Position numbers and translations under genes: made by a program. Positions 43,443-51,223 of a stretch of 64,000 bases of DNA are shown here, one piece after another. The notes below the pieces were generated by a model, which was not told the DNA's origin, did no database searches, and saw only the letters and a list, made by a program, of their open reading frames with translations. Each line of letters opens with the position of its first letter. Positions within the stretch are counted from its first letter, which is position 1. The stretch comes from Arthrobacter_J sp038199985. Lineage in GTDB: Bacteria; Actinomycetota; Actinomycetes; Actinomycetales; Micrococcaceae. The DNA is taken from the NCBI GenBank assembly GCA_038199985.1, contig JBBPYK010000069.1, forward strand, positions 1-64,000, read 5' to 3'.

Positions 43443-44840
43443 TTGTTTAACGGTCATCATTGCTCCACCCATGACTGCTGGAAGACCGCCGCCCGGATGT
43501 ATGGACGACCCAACCCGCCACAGCCAGGGACGCCTGTAGCTATGGGCACGCGGTTGATGGAAGGGGCCGCTCATCCACAGCGGTCGAATTCTGCCATAAA
43601 GAGCGCCTCCGTCCGATCCCGAAATACCGAAATACTCAGGATCCAGAATGTGATGGCTTTCAATGTAGTCTTCGACTCCAGTGCCCAGTCCCAATAGGCA
43701 CGACACCCTATCGAGCTCTCGACTCACAAAATCACTGTCTAAGCGATAGCTGCTGCCGTTTGATGGTGATGTCAGTAGTAGTGCAAGAGTGTCCTTGGTA
43801 TTGAATTCATGGCTATCCGCAGGGTAGTAGTTAACGAAAGCCATAGTCTGATCTGGCTCCTGATGGCGGCGGAGACTAGAGTACAAGGAAGAAGGGTCAT
43901 CGGGCAGCACAACACTGTGCACCGCAGTCCCTTCCGGCAGCGGACGGTTGAGCACCGCATAAAGCCCCACCGCAGAGCAAGAGCGGTCTTGCACAGGAGC
44001 AGAGACAGATTTGCCCAACAGCGCTTCAAGCTTCTGCTCATCGACCCCGCTGACAACTACGTCTGCAGGATAGACATCTTTCGAAGTCGCTACTGTGCCG
44101 GATGCTATTTCATTTACCTCTTCATCCATCCGTATATCTACACCTCCGTGCACTGCCAATCGCTCAAGAGCCCTGATCAGTTCGTAGACTCCGCCGCGAG
44201 GTACCCACACTCCGTCTTGCGCCATGACCGCAGGCATGCTTGCGTAGAGAGCTGGTGTTTGGGACGGGCCCACACCCGCATTGAGAGTATGGATAGCGAT
44301 GATCTCGCGTAGCCCGTCGGGCAACCAAGTCAGACTGTCGAGGTAACCTCGAGTGGTGAGATGCCGTCCGTAGAGCATTCCCAGATGTGTAAGCGATGGT
44401 ACGGCCGCGGGCGCAGTAGGGGCGGTCGTCAACAACTTCGTGATGGGTGCACCCAGCCCACCATGTACATTAGCAAATCGCTTCCAAGCCGGGTACCAGG
44501 CGTGCCCTGGCTCTACAGGCAGGGCACAACTGTCTCCCTGATAGTAGTATTGTCCAACACTCGGTAGACGTTCGAGCTCCAACCCGGCGACGTCTTTCAC
44601 AGAAGCCGGTGACTTCGAGGACACTCGCTCCAACCGCGCCAGAAGTTCCTCCCACACTGAGGGAAAGGTGAACAAGGAGGGGCCCGTGTCCAACTGCTGC
44701 CCATCCAATTCGATTCGTCGGCTTTTGCCGCCCAACGATCGTCCCGCCTCGAGCAGGGTGACGCTGTGTCCCGACCAGCTCAGAATTACGGCTGCCACAA
44801 GTCCTCCGACGCCACCTCCGACGACTACGACTCGACTCAT
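43425..44840 (-). CDS. crtD: Second CrtI-family carotenoid desaturase (CrtD-like)
   Basis: FAD-dependent oxidoreductase of the CrtI/CrtD family; 471 aa from ATG at 44840, which overlaps the upstream elongase stop as ATGA (an ATG at 44849 is possible). The FAD motif is VVVVGGGVGGLVAAVILSWS. LDTGPSLFTFPSVWEELL follows, and the C-terminus has HPGGGLPAVMGGAMM. In bacterioruberin producers a CrtD-type enzyme introduces the 3,4-double bonds after elongation; the pairing here with the elongase supports that role. An alternative is another carotenoid oxidoreductase. Confidence 0.85.
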   Translation of the reverse strand: MSRVVVVGGGVGGLVAAVILSWSGHSVTLLEAGRSLGGKSRRIELDGQQLDTGPSLFTFPSVWEELLARLERVSSKSPASVKDVAGLELERLPSVGQYYYQGDSCALPVEPGHAWYPAWKRFANVHGGLGAPITKLLTTAPTAPAAVPSLTHLGMLYGRHLTTRGYLDSLTWLPDGLREIIAIHTLNAGVGPSQTPALYASMPAVMAQDGVWVPRGGVYELIRALERLAVHGGVDIRMDEEVNEIASGTVATSKDVYPADVVVSGVDEQKLEALLGKSVSAPVQDRSCSAVGLYAVLNRPLPEGTAVHSVVLPDDPSSLYSSLRRHQEPDQTMAFVNYYPADSHEFNTKDTLALLLTSPSNGSSYRLDSDFVSRELDRVSCLLGLGTGVEDYIESHHILDPEYFGISGSDGGALYGRIRPLWMSGPFHQPRAHSYRRPWLWRVGSSIHPGGGLPAVMGGAMMTVKQLNKSL

Positions 44841-45703
44841 GGGTACCATCCAAACTGTAGAGCGACAACCAGTTGAACGCCAGCGACTGTTCCGGCGACA
44901 TAGGGGAACGCGATCGAATAGGGGTAAAGCTCATGCGCTCTTTGGGCAGTCGGGGCCTTGTAGAGCGCTAGTAGCAGCGCACCAGCGATAGCGGCGTTGG
45001 TAACTGCCAACGGTAGGTTGATCAGCGCAAAGCAAACCGTGGCCAAGACCCACCAAACGCCGCACCATAGGATAACTCCACGAGCACCCAACCGTACCGC
45101 TGTGGTGGTAATTCCAGCACCGGAGTCCTCGGCAATGTCTTGGACAGCGTCGAACGTGTGCTTTGCCGAGCTCCAAGCCATTAACCCTATAACTGCGGGC
45201 CAGACCGGCAGCGCATCCAAGGCAATTGGCAGGAACACCAGCGGTAGTGCATATGCCGCGTTGCTGAGGGAGTCAAAGAACGGCCGCGCCTTGAACCTCA
45301 AGGGCGGCACAGAATAGAAGATGAAGACCACGGCATAGATTGTGATCCATACCAGCGCGGCAGGAGGCAATGTCGCTATGAAGTAGAGAAGAAACGGCAA
45401 ATTAGTTGCTACGACGGCGGTCCAGATCAACCACACCTCGCTGGACCGAATGCGGGCCCCTTCAAAGGTACCTTTGCGAGGGTTGAGTTCATCCGTATCC
45501 TGATCAAATACGTCATTCACACCGTAGATCAGAAGATTGAAGGGGAGGGTCAACCAGAGTAGAAGGCCGAGCGCGTCCCAATTCCACAACTCTCCGGCAA
45601 GCCACATGCCGACAACACCAGTGCCCAAGGTGTTGATCCACAATACAGGCCTGGAGATGTGCACAATCCGCTGAGGCACGGACAAGACCACCGAGTTGAG
45701 CAC
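44837..45703 (-). CDS. Lycopene elongase, UbiA prenyltransferase family (CrtEb/LyeJ type)
   Basis: Membrane prenyltransferase that adds C5 units to lycopene to give C50 carotenoids; 288 aa with about eight helices. The first aspartate motif is NDVFDQDTDELN (about 62-73); the second is DAVQDIAED. GTG at 45703 has GGAAAGGGGG upstream. First gene of a two-gene minus-strand operon with the CrtD-like desaturase. Other UbiA proteins attach prenyl groups to aromatic acceptors, but the setting among crt genes decides for a carotenoid role. Confidence 0.9.
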   Translation of the reverse strand: MLNSVVLSVPQRIVHISRPVLWINTLGTGVVGMWLAGELWNWDALGLLLWLTLPFNLLIYGVNDVFDQDTDELNPRKGTFEGARIRSSEVWLIWTAVVATNLPFLLYFIATLPPAALVWITIYAVVFIFYSVPPLRFKARPFFDSLSNAAYALPLVFLPIALDALPVWPAVIGLMAWSSAKHTFDAVQDIAEDSGAGITTTAVRLGARGVILWCGVWWVLATVCFALINLPLAVTNAAIAGALLLALYKAPTAQRAHELYPYSIAFPYVAGTVAGVQLVVALQFGWYP

Positions 45704-45722
45704 GCGTGGGCCCCCTTTCCTG

Positions 45723-45805
45723 TCACGCTGTCGGCGCCTCTCTAGGGAGAAATAGCAAACAGAGAACAGAGTGAAAGTCGTGCCGACAAGGTGACGGCAG
45801 CGTGA
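45723..45805. promoter_or_regulatory. Nested inverted arms between the elongase and GntR genes
   Basis: TCACGCTG (45723-45730) is repeated inverted as CAGCGTGA (45798-45805), and inside these GTCGGC (45730-45735) recurs inverted as GCCGAC (45782-45787). They span the promoter space of the elongase operon and lie upstream of the gntR start. Paired half-sites for a dimeric regulator are possible; the repeats are seen, the function inferred. Confidence 0.3.
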
Positions 45806-45847
45806 TCAACTCTACTGTGCGCTCCGGGGTCACGGACCATCCACCCA

Positions 45848-45860
45848 TAGACTGTTTCCA
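45848..45860 (+). promoter_or_regulatory. Candidate leaderless -10 box of the GntR gene
   Basis: TAGACT (45848-45853) ends 7 nt before the ATG at 45860; no ribosome site is present. Confidence 0.45.
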
Positions 45861-46693
45861 TGTCCTATTCCGCCCTCGAGGCACAAAACATCAGCCAGAG
45901 CCTCAGAAAGCTTCGAGTGCACGTTGCCACTCTGGAAGGTTCATCGGGAACCCCCAAACATATGCAGCTGAGGGAGCATCTTCGTCCGTATATCGTGGAG
46001 CACTGTGCAGCAGGAGAGTCCGTACCTTCGGAGCGGGATCTCGCTCAACACTTCAATGTGGCGAGGATGACCGTCAGACATGCCATAGATGCACTCGTTG
46101 CGGAGGAACTTCTGGAGCGCGTAGTGGGCGTCGGCACGTACGTCGCCCAGTCCAAAGTAGACCTGCAGATAAAACTGACCTCTTACTCAGAGGAAATGCA
46201 TCGGCGCGGAATGGTCCCAGACGCTCACGTTTTGAGCTTCGAACAGATCGGTGCCACACCACGGCTGGCCCGAGAGTTGCGACTTGACGAGGGCCAACCG
46301 GTCATACGGTTCCGTCGTCAACTGCTGGCCGACGGAGATCCCATGAGTTTTGACGAAAATTTCATCCCCGCTAGCAGGGTTCCGGGTATTCTGGACGACC
46401 CCCCACCCACATCGCTCTACAATGTGCTCCGTGATAAGTATGGACTGGTGATGGAGTGGGGAGAAGACACTATCGAAGCCACGGCGGCTTCGCCTTCCAT
46501 CGCACGGCTCCTTCACGTGGAAATGGGTGCTCCACTGCTGAAAATCGAACGCCATGCGTACGTCTCCCGGGCGATGGTGGACTATTCGGTGTCGTACTAC
46601 CGGGCTGATCGCTATAAACTCTGGGTGCCACTGCAGAGACCAGGTATTCGGTCGCCACGAGGTTACAGCCCTCGGCGCCTCTCGCAGCCTTGA
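45860..46693 (+). CDS. GntR family regulator, HutC/UTRA type
   Basis: Transcription factor of 277 aa. An N-terminal extension of about 30 residues precedes the winged helix (MQLREHLRPYIVEHCAAGE, VPSERDLAQHFNVARMTVRH). A UTRA effector domain follows (ITTSYSEEM-like start near KLTSYSEEMHRRGM, then PVIRFRRQLLADGDPMSFDE). UTRA members sense small molecules such as sugars, histidine derivatives or fatty acids. Divergent from the lycopene elongase operon with a 156-nt gap. It could regulate carotenoids, or belong to the respiratory neighbourhood; the sequence does not decide. Confidence 0.9.
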   Translation: MSYSALEAQNISQSLRKLRVHVATLEGSSGTPKHMQLREHLRPYIVEHCAAGESVPSERDLAQHFNVARMTVRHAIDALVAEELLERVVGVGTYVAQSKVDLQIKLTSYSEEMHRRGMVPDAHVLSFEQIGATPRLARELRLDEGQPVIRFRRQLLADGDPMSFDENFIPASRVPGILDDPPPTSLYNVLRDKYGLVMEWGEDTIEATAASPSIARLLHVEMGAPLLKIERHAYVSRAMVDYSVSYYRADRYKLWVPLQRPGIRSPRGYSPRRLSQP

Positions 46694-46717
46694 AATCATT
46701 TTTTTGCGACAAAAAGA

Positions 46718-46749
46718 ATGGCCCCAGCACTTGTAGGTGCTGGGGCCAT
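46718..46749. terminator. Bidirectional terminator between gntR and qcrB
   Basis: A perfect 13-bp stem (46718-46730 with 46737-46749) has a 6-nt loop. It is preceded by an A-rich tract on the plus strand that reads as a T-rich tail for qcrB on the minus strand. Confidence 0.85.
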
Positions 46750-46771
46750 CCTTGATTAGTGCCAGGTGAAC

Positions 46772-48460
46772 TTAGTGCTTGTCGATCGAGGCCTTAGCAT
46801 CGGCCTCGGCAGCGACTTCATTCTGATGACCGTGTGAATGCGCTGCCTGTAGCTCGTCAGGAGTTACGGGAGCCACCCTGTCCTCGAAGAGTAACCGCGA
46901 GACAACTGCTCGGCCCTTCTCCGCCTTGGAGATGTGTCCGTTGCGGTCTGCCTGAGCGGGAATTGCCTTAGGCGTATCGTAGCTGACGAGCTTGTACAAC
47001 TTGTAGTCGTCCAAAGGCTCATGCACTTCGATGTACTCACCATGGGGGAGTCTAACTATCCGTCCAGTCTCCCTACCGTGCAGAGCGATTTCCCGGTCCT
47101 TGCGCTGAAGTGCCAAGGCAATTCGGCGGGCGATGGCAAAACCAAGGATCGGACCAAGGAAGAACAACGCTCGGAGCCAGTAGGTGACGTCGTTGAGCGA
47201 TACCGCAAAGTGGGTAGCGATGAGGTCGGAGCTCGCCGCCGCCCACAAGACGCAGTAGAAAACAACTCCGGCAACGCCGACACCGGTACGACCCGGCGCA
47301 TTACGCGGACGATCAAGCAAATGGTGTTCCTTGTTGTCCTTTGTAATCCACTGTTCAATCCACGGCCAGGCGAAGAGCAGCATGAAAACAATTCCCGCTG
47401 GCACCAAGGAAGGGATCAACACATTCAGGCTGAGGGTGTTTGTTCCCCAAGGGAAAGGAATTTGCCACTCGAATGGGAAGTTGCCCAACCATCCTGGCAT
47501 GAGCCGCAAGGCACCGTCGACCCAGCCGATATACCAGTCGGGCTGTGTGCCCGCCGATACGGGGGAGGGGTCGTAGGGACCATAGTTCCAGATCGGGTTG
47601 ATGGTGAACGCCGCAGAGATGAACGCCACGATGCCAAAGACGATAAAGAAGAATCCGCCTGCCTTCGCTGCGTAAACAGGACCCACGGGGAAGCCGACCA
47701 CATTGTCATTGGTGCGTCCCGGGCCGGGGTACTGCGTGTGCTTGTGAACTACCACCATGAAAAGGTGAATGACGATCATCAGCAAAATGATGGCAGGAAT
47801 CAGGAGGATATGTAGAACATACAACCGGCCGACTATGGCTGTTCCTGGGAACTCGCCACCGAAGAGGAAGAAGCTGATGTAGGTGCCGACAACAGGCAAG
47901 GACTTGATAACTCCGTCAATGATTCGCAGCCCGTTCCCGGAGAGCAAATCATCGGGAAGTGAGTAGCCAGTGAAGCCCGCAGCCATGGCCAGAATCAGAA
48001 GGACTCCGCCTACCACCCAGTTGAGTTCACGTGGACGTCGGAACGCGCCCGTGAAGAAGACGCGCAGCATGTGCACGGAAACTGCGGCAACGAACAGCAA
48101 CGCAGACCAGTGGTGCACCTGACGCATAAAGAGCCCACCACGAATATCAAAGGAGATATCAAGGCTGGACGCATACGCGACTGACATCTCCACGCCCTTT
48201 AGTGGGACGTAGCTGCCATCGTAGTGCGTCTCCGCCATCGAGGGGTCGTAAAAGAACGTGAGGAAGGTACCCGATAGCAGAAGGATGACGAACGAATATA
48301 GCGCGACTTCACCGAACATAAAAGTCCAGTGATCAGGGAAGATCTTGCGGCCAAATTCCTTGACCATGGCAGACCCACCCACGCGTGTGTCAACAAAGTC
48401 TGTGATGCGACCGACCTTAGTCGCCGGCCGGTAGGTCGTGCTCGTAGATGTGCTGCTCAT
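46772..48460 (-). CDS. qcrB: Cytochrome bc1 complex cytochrome b subunit
   Basis: Quinol-oxidising membrane subunit of the bc1-aa3 supercomplex; 562 aa from ATG at 48460, the long actinobacterial form. Heme ligands are in RQVHHWSALLFV and HILLIPAIILL/VIHLFMVVVHKH. The Qo-site PEWY motif is replaced by PDWYIGW, normal for actinobacteria. The start is 1 nt after the qcrA stop. A longer frame to 48517 would overlap qcrA and is not chosen. Last gene of ctaE-qcrC-qcrA-qcrB. Confidence 0.97.
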   Translation of the reverse strand: MSSTSTSTTYRPATKVGRITDFVDTRVGGSAMVKEFGRKIFPDHWTFMFGEVALYSFVILLLSGTFLTFFYDPSMAETHYDGSYVPLKGVEMSVAYASSLDISFDIRGGLFMRQVHHWSALLFVAAVSVHMLRVFFTGAFRRPRELNWVVGGVLLILAMAAGFTGYSLPDDLLSGNGLRIIDGVIKSLPVVGTYISFFLFGGEFPGTAIVGRLYVLHILLIPAIILLMIVIHLFMVVVHKHTQYPGPGRTNDNVVGFPVGPVYAAKAGGFFFIVFGIVAFISAAFTINPIWNYGPYDPSPVSAGTQPDWYIGWVDGALRLMPGWLGNFPFEWQIPFPWGTNTLSLNVLIPSLVPAGIVFMLLFAWPWIEQWITKDNKEHHLLDRPRNAPGRTGVGVAGVVFYCVLWAAASSDLIATHFAVSLNDVTYWLRALFFLGPILGFAIARRIALALQRKDREIALHGRETGRIVRLPHGEYIEVHEPLDDYKLYKLVSYDTPKAIPAQADRNGHISKAEKGRAVVSRLLFEDRVAPVTPDELQAAHSHGHQNEVAAEADAKASIDKH

Positions 48461-48461
48461 T

Positions 48462-49487
48462 TTAGCCACGCTCCCAGAAGCTAGGTCCAACAGGTTCATG
48501 GAAGTCGCTGCGCGCAACGAGGTAACCCTCGTCGTTGACCGTGATGGGCAGCTGGGGGAGCGGCCTCACAGCTGGCCCGAATATGACCTTGCATTCCTGC
48601 GTTAGGTCAAAAGTTGACTGGTGACACGGGCATAACAGGTGATGAGTTTGCTGTTCGTAAAGCGCCACTGGGCAGCCGACGTGAGTACAAATTTTCGAAT
48701 AGGCGACGATACCGTTGTAGCCCCAGTCCTCGCGGCCTTCAGAAGGATTGAGTTCCTCGGGATTGAGGCGCATCAGGAGAACGACAGCCTTGGCCTTTTC
48801 CTCTAGTTTATGCTCAGCCTCATTGAGCCCTTCAGGGATCACGTGGAATGCCGAGCCCATCGTAACGTCAGAGGCCCTAATCGGCGTTCCGTCGGGATCT
48901 CGGGTCAGTCGGACGTTGGTATCCCACATGGTTTGGCGGAGTGAATCACCAGGCAGGGGCCCAAGATCTCTGAAGATGGCAATGGCTGGGAGAGGAGCTA
49001 GAAGCATAGCGCCGATGAGAGAATTTCGAATCAGCGGTCGGCGCTTGATTCCCGTCTCCTCTACGATGTCCCCGATAATCTTTTCAGCATCCTGGCGGTC
49101 GGATTCAGGCCGGATTTCGTGGCGACTCTCAGCGATTTCGTGATCCGGCATGAGCGTCTTCGCCCAGTGCACGATACCAACACCGATGCCGAGCATTGCG
49201 AAGGTAGTTCCAAGACCGAGAATTAGGTTCTGCAGACGCAGTGTCCCCATTGTCTGGTCTAGCTCGATGAAAAAATACGCGTAGAAGAACGCCAAGGTGC
49301 CGATGACGGAGATTACGAAGAGGATTGCAACCTGTCGCTCTGCTCGCTTCTCAGCCCTGGGGTCTCTGTCGGCCAGTCGGGTACGGTGCGGAGGTAGTCC
49401 GGGGTCCCGGAACTTTTCTGCATCACCCTGACCAGCCGTAGCGACGGTGCCCGAGGTCTCGGGACCTCCGTTACTATGGTCGCTCAT
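48462..49487 (-). CDS. qcrA: Cytochrome bc1 complex Rieske iron-sulfur subunit
   Basis: [2Fe-2S] subunit of the bc1 complex; 341 aa from ATG at 49487, with a GAGGGGG ribosome site; an ATG at 49499 overlaps that site. The actinobacterial form has three membrane helices (about 57-80, 92-112 and 160-180). The C-terminal Rieske domain has cluster ligands in CTHVGCPVAL and CPCHQSTFDL. Confidence 0.96.
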   Translation of the reverse strand: MSDHSNGGPETSGTVATAGQGDAEKFRDPGLPPHRTRLADRDPRAEKRAERQVAILFVISVIGTLAFFYAYFFIELDQTMGTLRLQNLILGLGTTFAMLGIGVGIVHWAKTLMPDHEIAESRHEIRPESDRQDAEKIIGDIVEETGIKRRPLIRNSLIGAMLLAPLPAIAIFRDLGPLPGDSLRQTMWDTNVRLTRDPDGTPIRASDVTMGSAFHVIPEGLNEAEHKLEEKAKAVVLLMRLNPEELNPSEGREDWGYNGIVAYSKICTHVGCPVALYEQQTHHLLCPCHQSTFDLTQECKVIFGPAVRPLPQLPITVNDEGYLVARSDFHEPVGPSFWERG

Positions 49488-49578
49488 GATCCCCCTCATC
49501 CTTCTTTAGATACTTCATGTCGAAACCTGCATTAATTCCTGTGAGTCGCTCATACGAGCGGGGACGAATGATGATCTT

Positions 49579-50376
49579 CTACGACGACCGAGACGTCAGC
49601 CATACGGTGAACCCAATGATTGCTCCCAATCCAGCTACCCAGATAAACAGACCTTCAGAAACCGGGCCGAGGGACCCTAGATCGGCTCCACCTGGTGAGC
49701 CCTGAGCTTCGATGGTCTTGAGGAATCCGATGACCTTTTTCTTGTCTTCTGGAGTGATGTTGGCATCGTTGAACACGGGCATGTTCTGTGGCCCAGTCGC
49801 CATTGCCTCGTAAATATGCTTTTCGCTGACGCCTTCAAGACTTGGTGCGAATTTTCCTCTGGTCAACGCTCCGCCAGCGGCAGCAGCGTTATGACACATG
49901 GCGCAGTTGACGCGGAAAATTTCGCCGCCGTCGGCAATTTCCTCGGCCTCAAGGCTGTCGTGCTCAAGATATTTGTCTTCTGGAATTCCAGGACCAGATC
50001 CAAGACTAGCTACGTACGCGGCCAGTTGAGACGTCTGCTCCTCTGTGAACTGGGCTGGCTTCTCTAAAGCCTGCGGTCCACTCATCTGCAGGGGCATACG
50101 ACCGGTGCCAACCTGAAAGTCCACCGATGCCGCGCCCACTCCCACCAGTGAGGGTCCTTCATCGCTGCCACTAGCGCCCATGCCATGGCATGTTGCACAG
50201 TTGGCGACGAACAACTTCTCGCCTTCAGTCACGTCACTTGCGGAATACGTTGTTTCGGCTTTAGCTTCATTGGCGGTGCTCGCGACGGCATACAAGCCAC
50301 CCGTAACGAGCAGTCCCAGTAACAGCAGCGCAATCGCTGCCAGTGGGTGACGTCGCCTCTGCGATAGTGCCTTCAC
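49579..50376 (-). CDS. qcrC: Cytochrome bc1 complex diheme cytochrome c subunit
   Basis: Carries electrons from the Rieske protein to CuA in place of soluble cytochrome c; 265 aa. The N-terminal membrane anchor or signal is at about 13-33. Two heme motifs, CATCH (about 60) and CAMCH (about 157), mark the diheme form. A C-terminal membrane helix (about 238-260) follows. GTG at 50376 has AGAAGGA upstream. Confidence 0.97.
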   Translation of the reverse strand: MKALSQRRRHPLAAIALLLLGLLVTGGLYAVASTANEAKAETTYSASDVTEGEKLFVANCATCHGMGASGSDEGPSLVGVGAASVDFQVGTGRMPLQMSGPQALEKPAQFTEEQTSQLAAYVASLGSGPGIPEDKYLEHDSLEAEEIADGGEIFRVNCAMCHNAAAAGGALTRGKFAPSLEGVSEKHIYEAMATGPQNMPVFNDANITPEDKKKVIGFLKTIEAQGSPGGADLGSLGPVSEGLFIWVAGLGAIIGFTVWLTSRSS

Positions 50377-50429
50377 GTGATGGTTCCTTCTTGTCGAGCC
50401 ATTGCTGCTGAAACGATTGGGTGATGCTT

Positions 50430-51068
50430 CTACAGGAGGAAGTAGATGATGATGAAGAGGCCGATCCAGACCACATCGACAAAGTGCCAGTAGTAGGACA
50501 CGACTATTGCGGAGGTTGCCTCGAAGTGTCCGAACCTACGGGCGGCATAGGCACGTCCGATAATCAGTAGGAACGCCACCAGACCACCAATGACGTGAAG
50601 TCCGTGGAAGCCGGTAGTCATATAGAACGCGGAACCGTATGGACCAGATCCGAGGGTAATGCCGTCTGAAACCAGGTGGGCGTACTCGAACGCTTGGACA
50701 GCAACAAAGATGGCGCCCATGAGGAAGGTGAGTAGGAACCACTCGACCATGCCCCACTTAGCAATATTGAATACGCCTGCAAGCCGCCGCGGCTGTAGTC
50801 TCTCTGCTGCGAAGACACCAAACTGGCAGGTCACGGAACTAGCCACCAAGATGATGGTGTTAGCTAGAGCAAAGGGGACGTTGAGGAGCTGTGTCTCTTC
50901 GGCCCAGATTTCCGACGATGTCGAGCGGAGCGTGAAGTACATGGCAAAAAGGCCCGCGAAGAACATCAGTTCACTGGCCAGCCATACAACGGTTCCGACG
51001 GAAACCATGTTGGGCCTGTTCAGCGTAGGGTGCACGGGGCTACTGGGGGCATGGGTCGCAGTTGTCAC
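50430..51068 (-). CDS. ctaE: Cytochrome c oxidase subunit III
   Basis: Membrane subunit of the aa3 oxidase; 212 aa with five helices as in the short bacterial form. Landmarks are WLASELMFFAGLFAMYF, FYMTTGFHGLHVIGG and SYYWHFVDVVWIGLF. First gene of the operon, with qcrC 53 nt downstream. Start is GTG at 51068, probably leaderless. Confidence 0.97.
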   Translation of the reverse strand: MTTATHAPSSPVHPTLNRPNMVSVGTVVWLASELMFFAGLFAMYFTLRSTSSEIWAEETQLLNVPFALANTIILVASSVTCQFGVFAAERLQPRRLAGVFNIAKWGMVEWFLLTFLMGAIFVAVQAFEYAHLVSDGITLGSGPYGSAFYMTTGFHGLHVIGGLVAFLLIIGRAYAARRFGHFEATSAIVVSYYWHFVDVVWIGLFIIIYFLL

Positions 51069-51080
51069 AAGAACATTATG
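51068..51080 (-). promoter_or_regulatory. Candidate leaderless -10 box of ctaE
   Basis: On the minus strand CATAAT (51080-51075) ends 7 nt before the GTG at 51068. It differs from TANNNT only in the first base. Confidence 0.4.
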
Positions 51081-51136
51081 GCTCTAAAACAGTCCAGTTC
51101 TCCAATGCTGAACCATCATCGGCGCGTCCGTTCAAG

Positions 51137-51158
51137 CTGGGAAGGCGGCTCTTCCCAG
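51137..51158. promoter_or_regulatory. Inverted repeat between ctaE and trpD
   Basis: CTGGGAA (51137-51143) and TTCCCAG (51152-51158) are separated by 8 nt. Located about 70-90 bp upstream of both divergent starts. Candidate operator. Confidence 0.35.
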
Positions 51159-51199
51159 TGCTGGCGCGGAAGTAATGTAGATAGAAAGAAAAAAGAATT

Positions 51200-51216
51200 T
51201 CTACGAAACGTAGATA
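51200..51216 (+). promoter_or_regulatory. Small inverted repeat over the trpD promoter region
   Basis: TCTACG-AAA-CGTAGA (51200-51214) overlaps TAGATA (51211-51216), which lies 8 nt before the trpD ATG and could be its -10 box. A repressor here would block trpD. Inference from position only. Confidence 0.3.
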
Positions 51217-51223
51217 ACCTTGG

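Noticed and set aside
46934..47815. Open frame of 293 codons on the plus strand
   Set aside because: Lies wholly antisense to qcrB; the translation is charged and repetitive in composition with no family features.
48460..48517. Longer N-terminus for qcrB
   Set aside because: It would overlap the qcrA coding end by over 50 nt, while the ATG at 48460 sits 1 nt after the qcrA stop and begins the usual protein.
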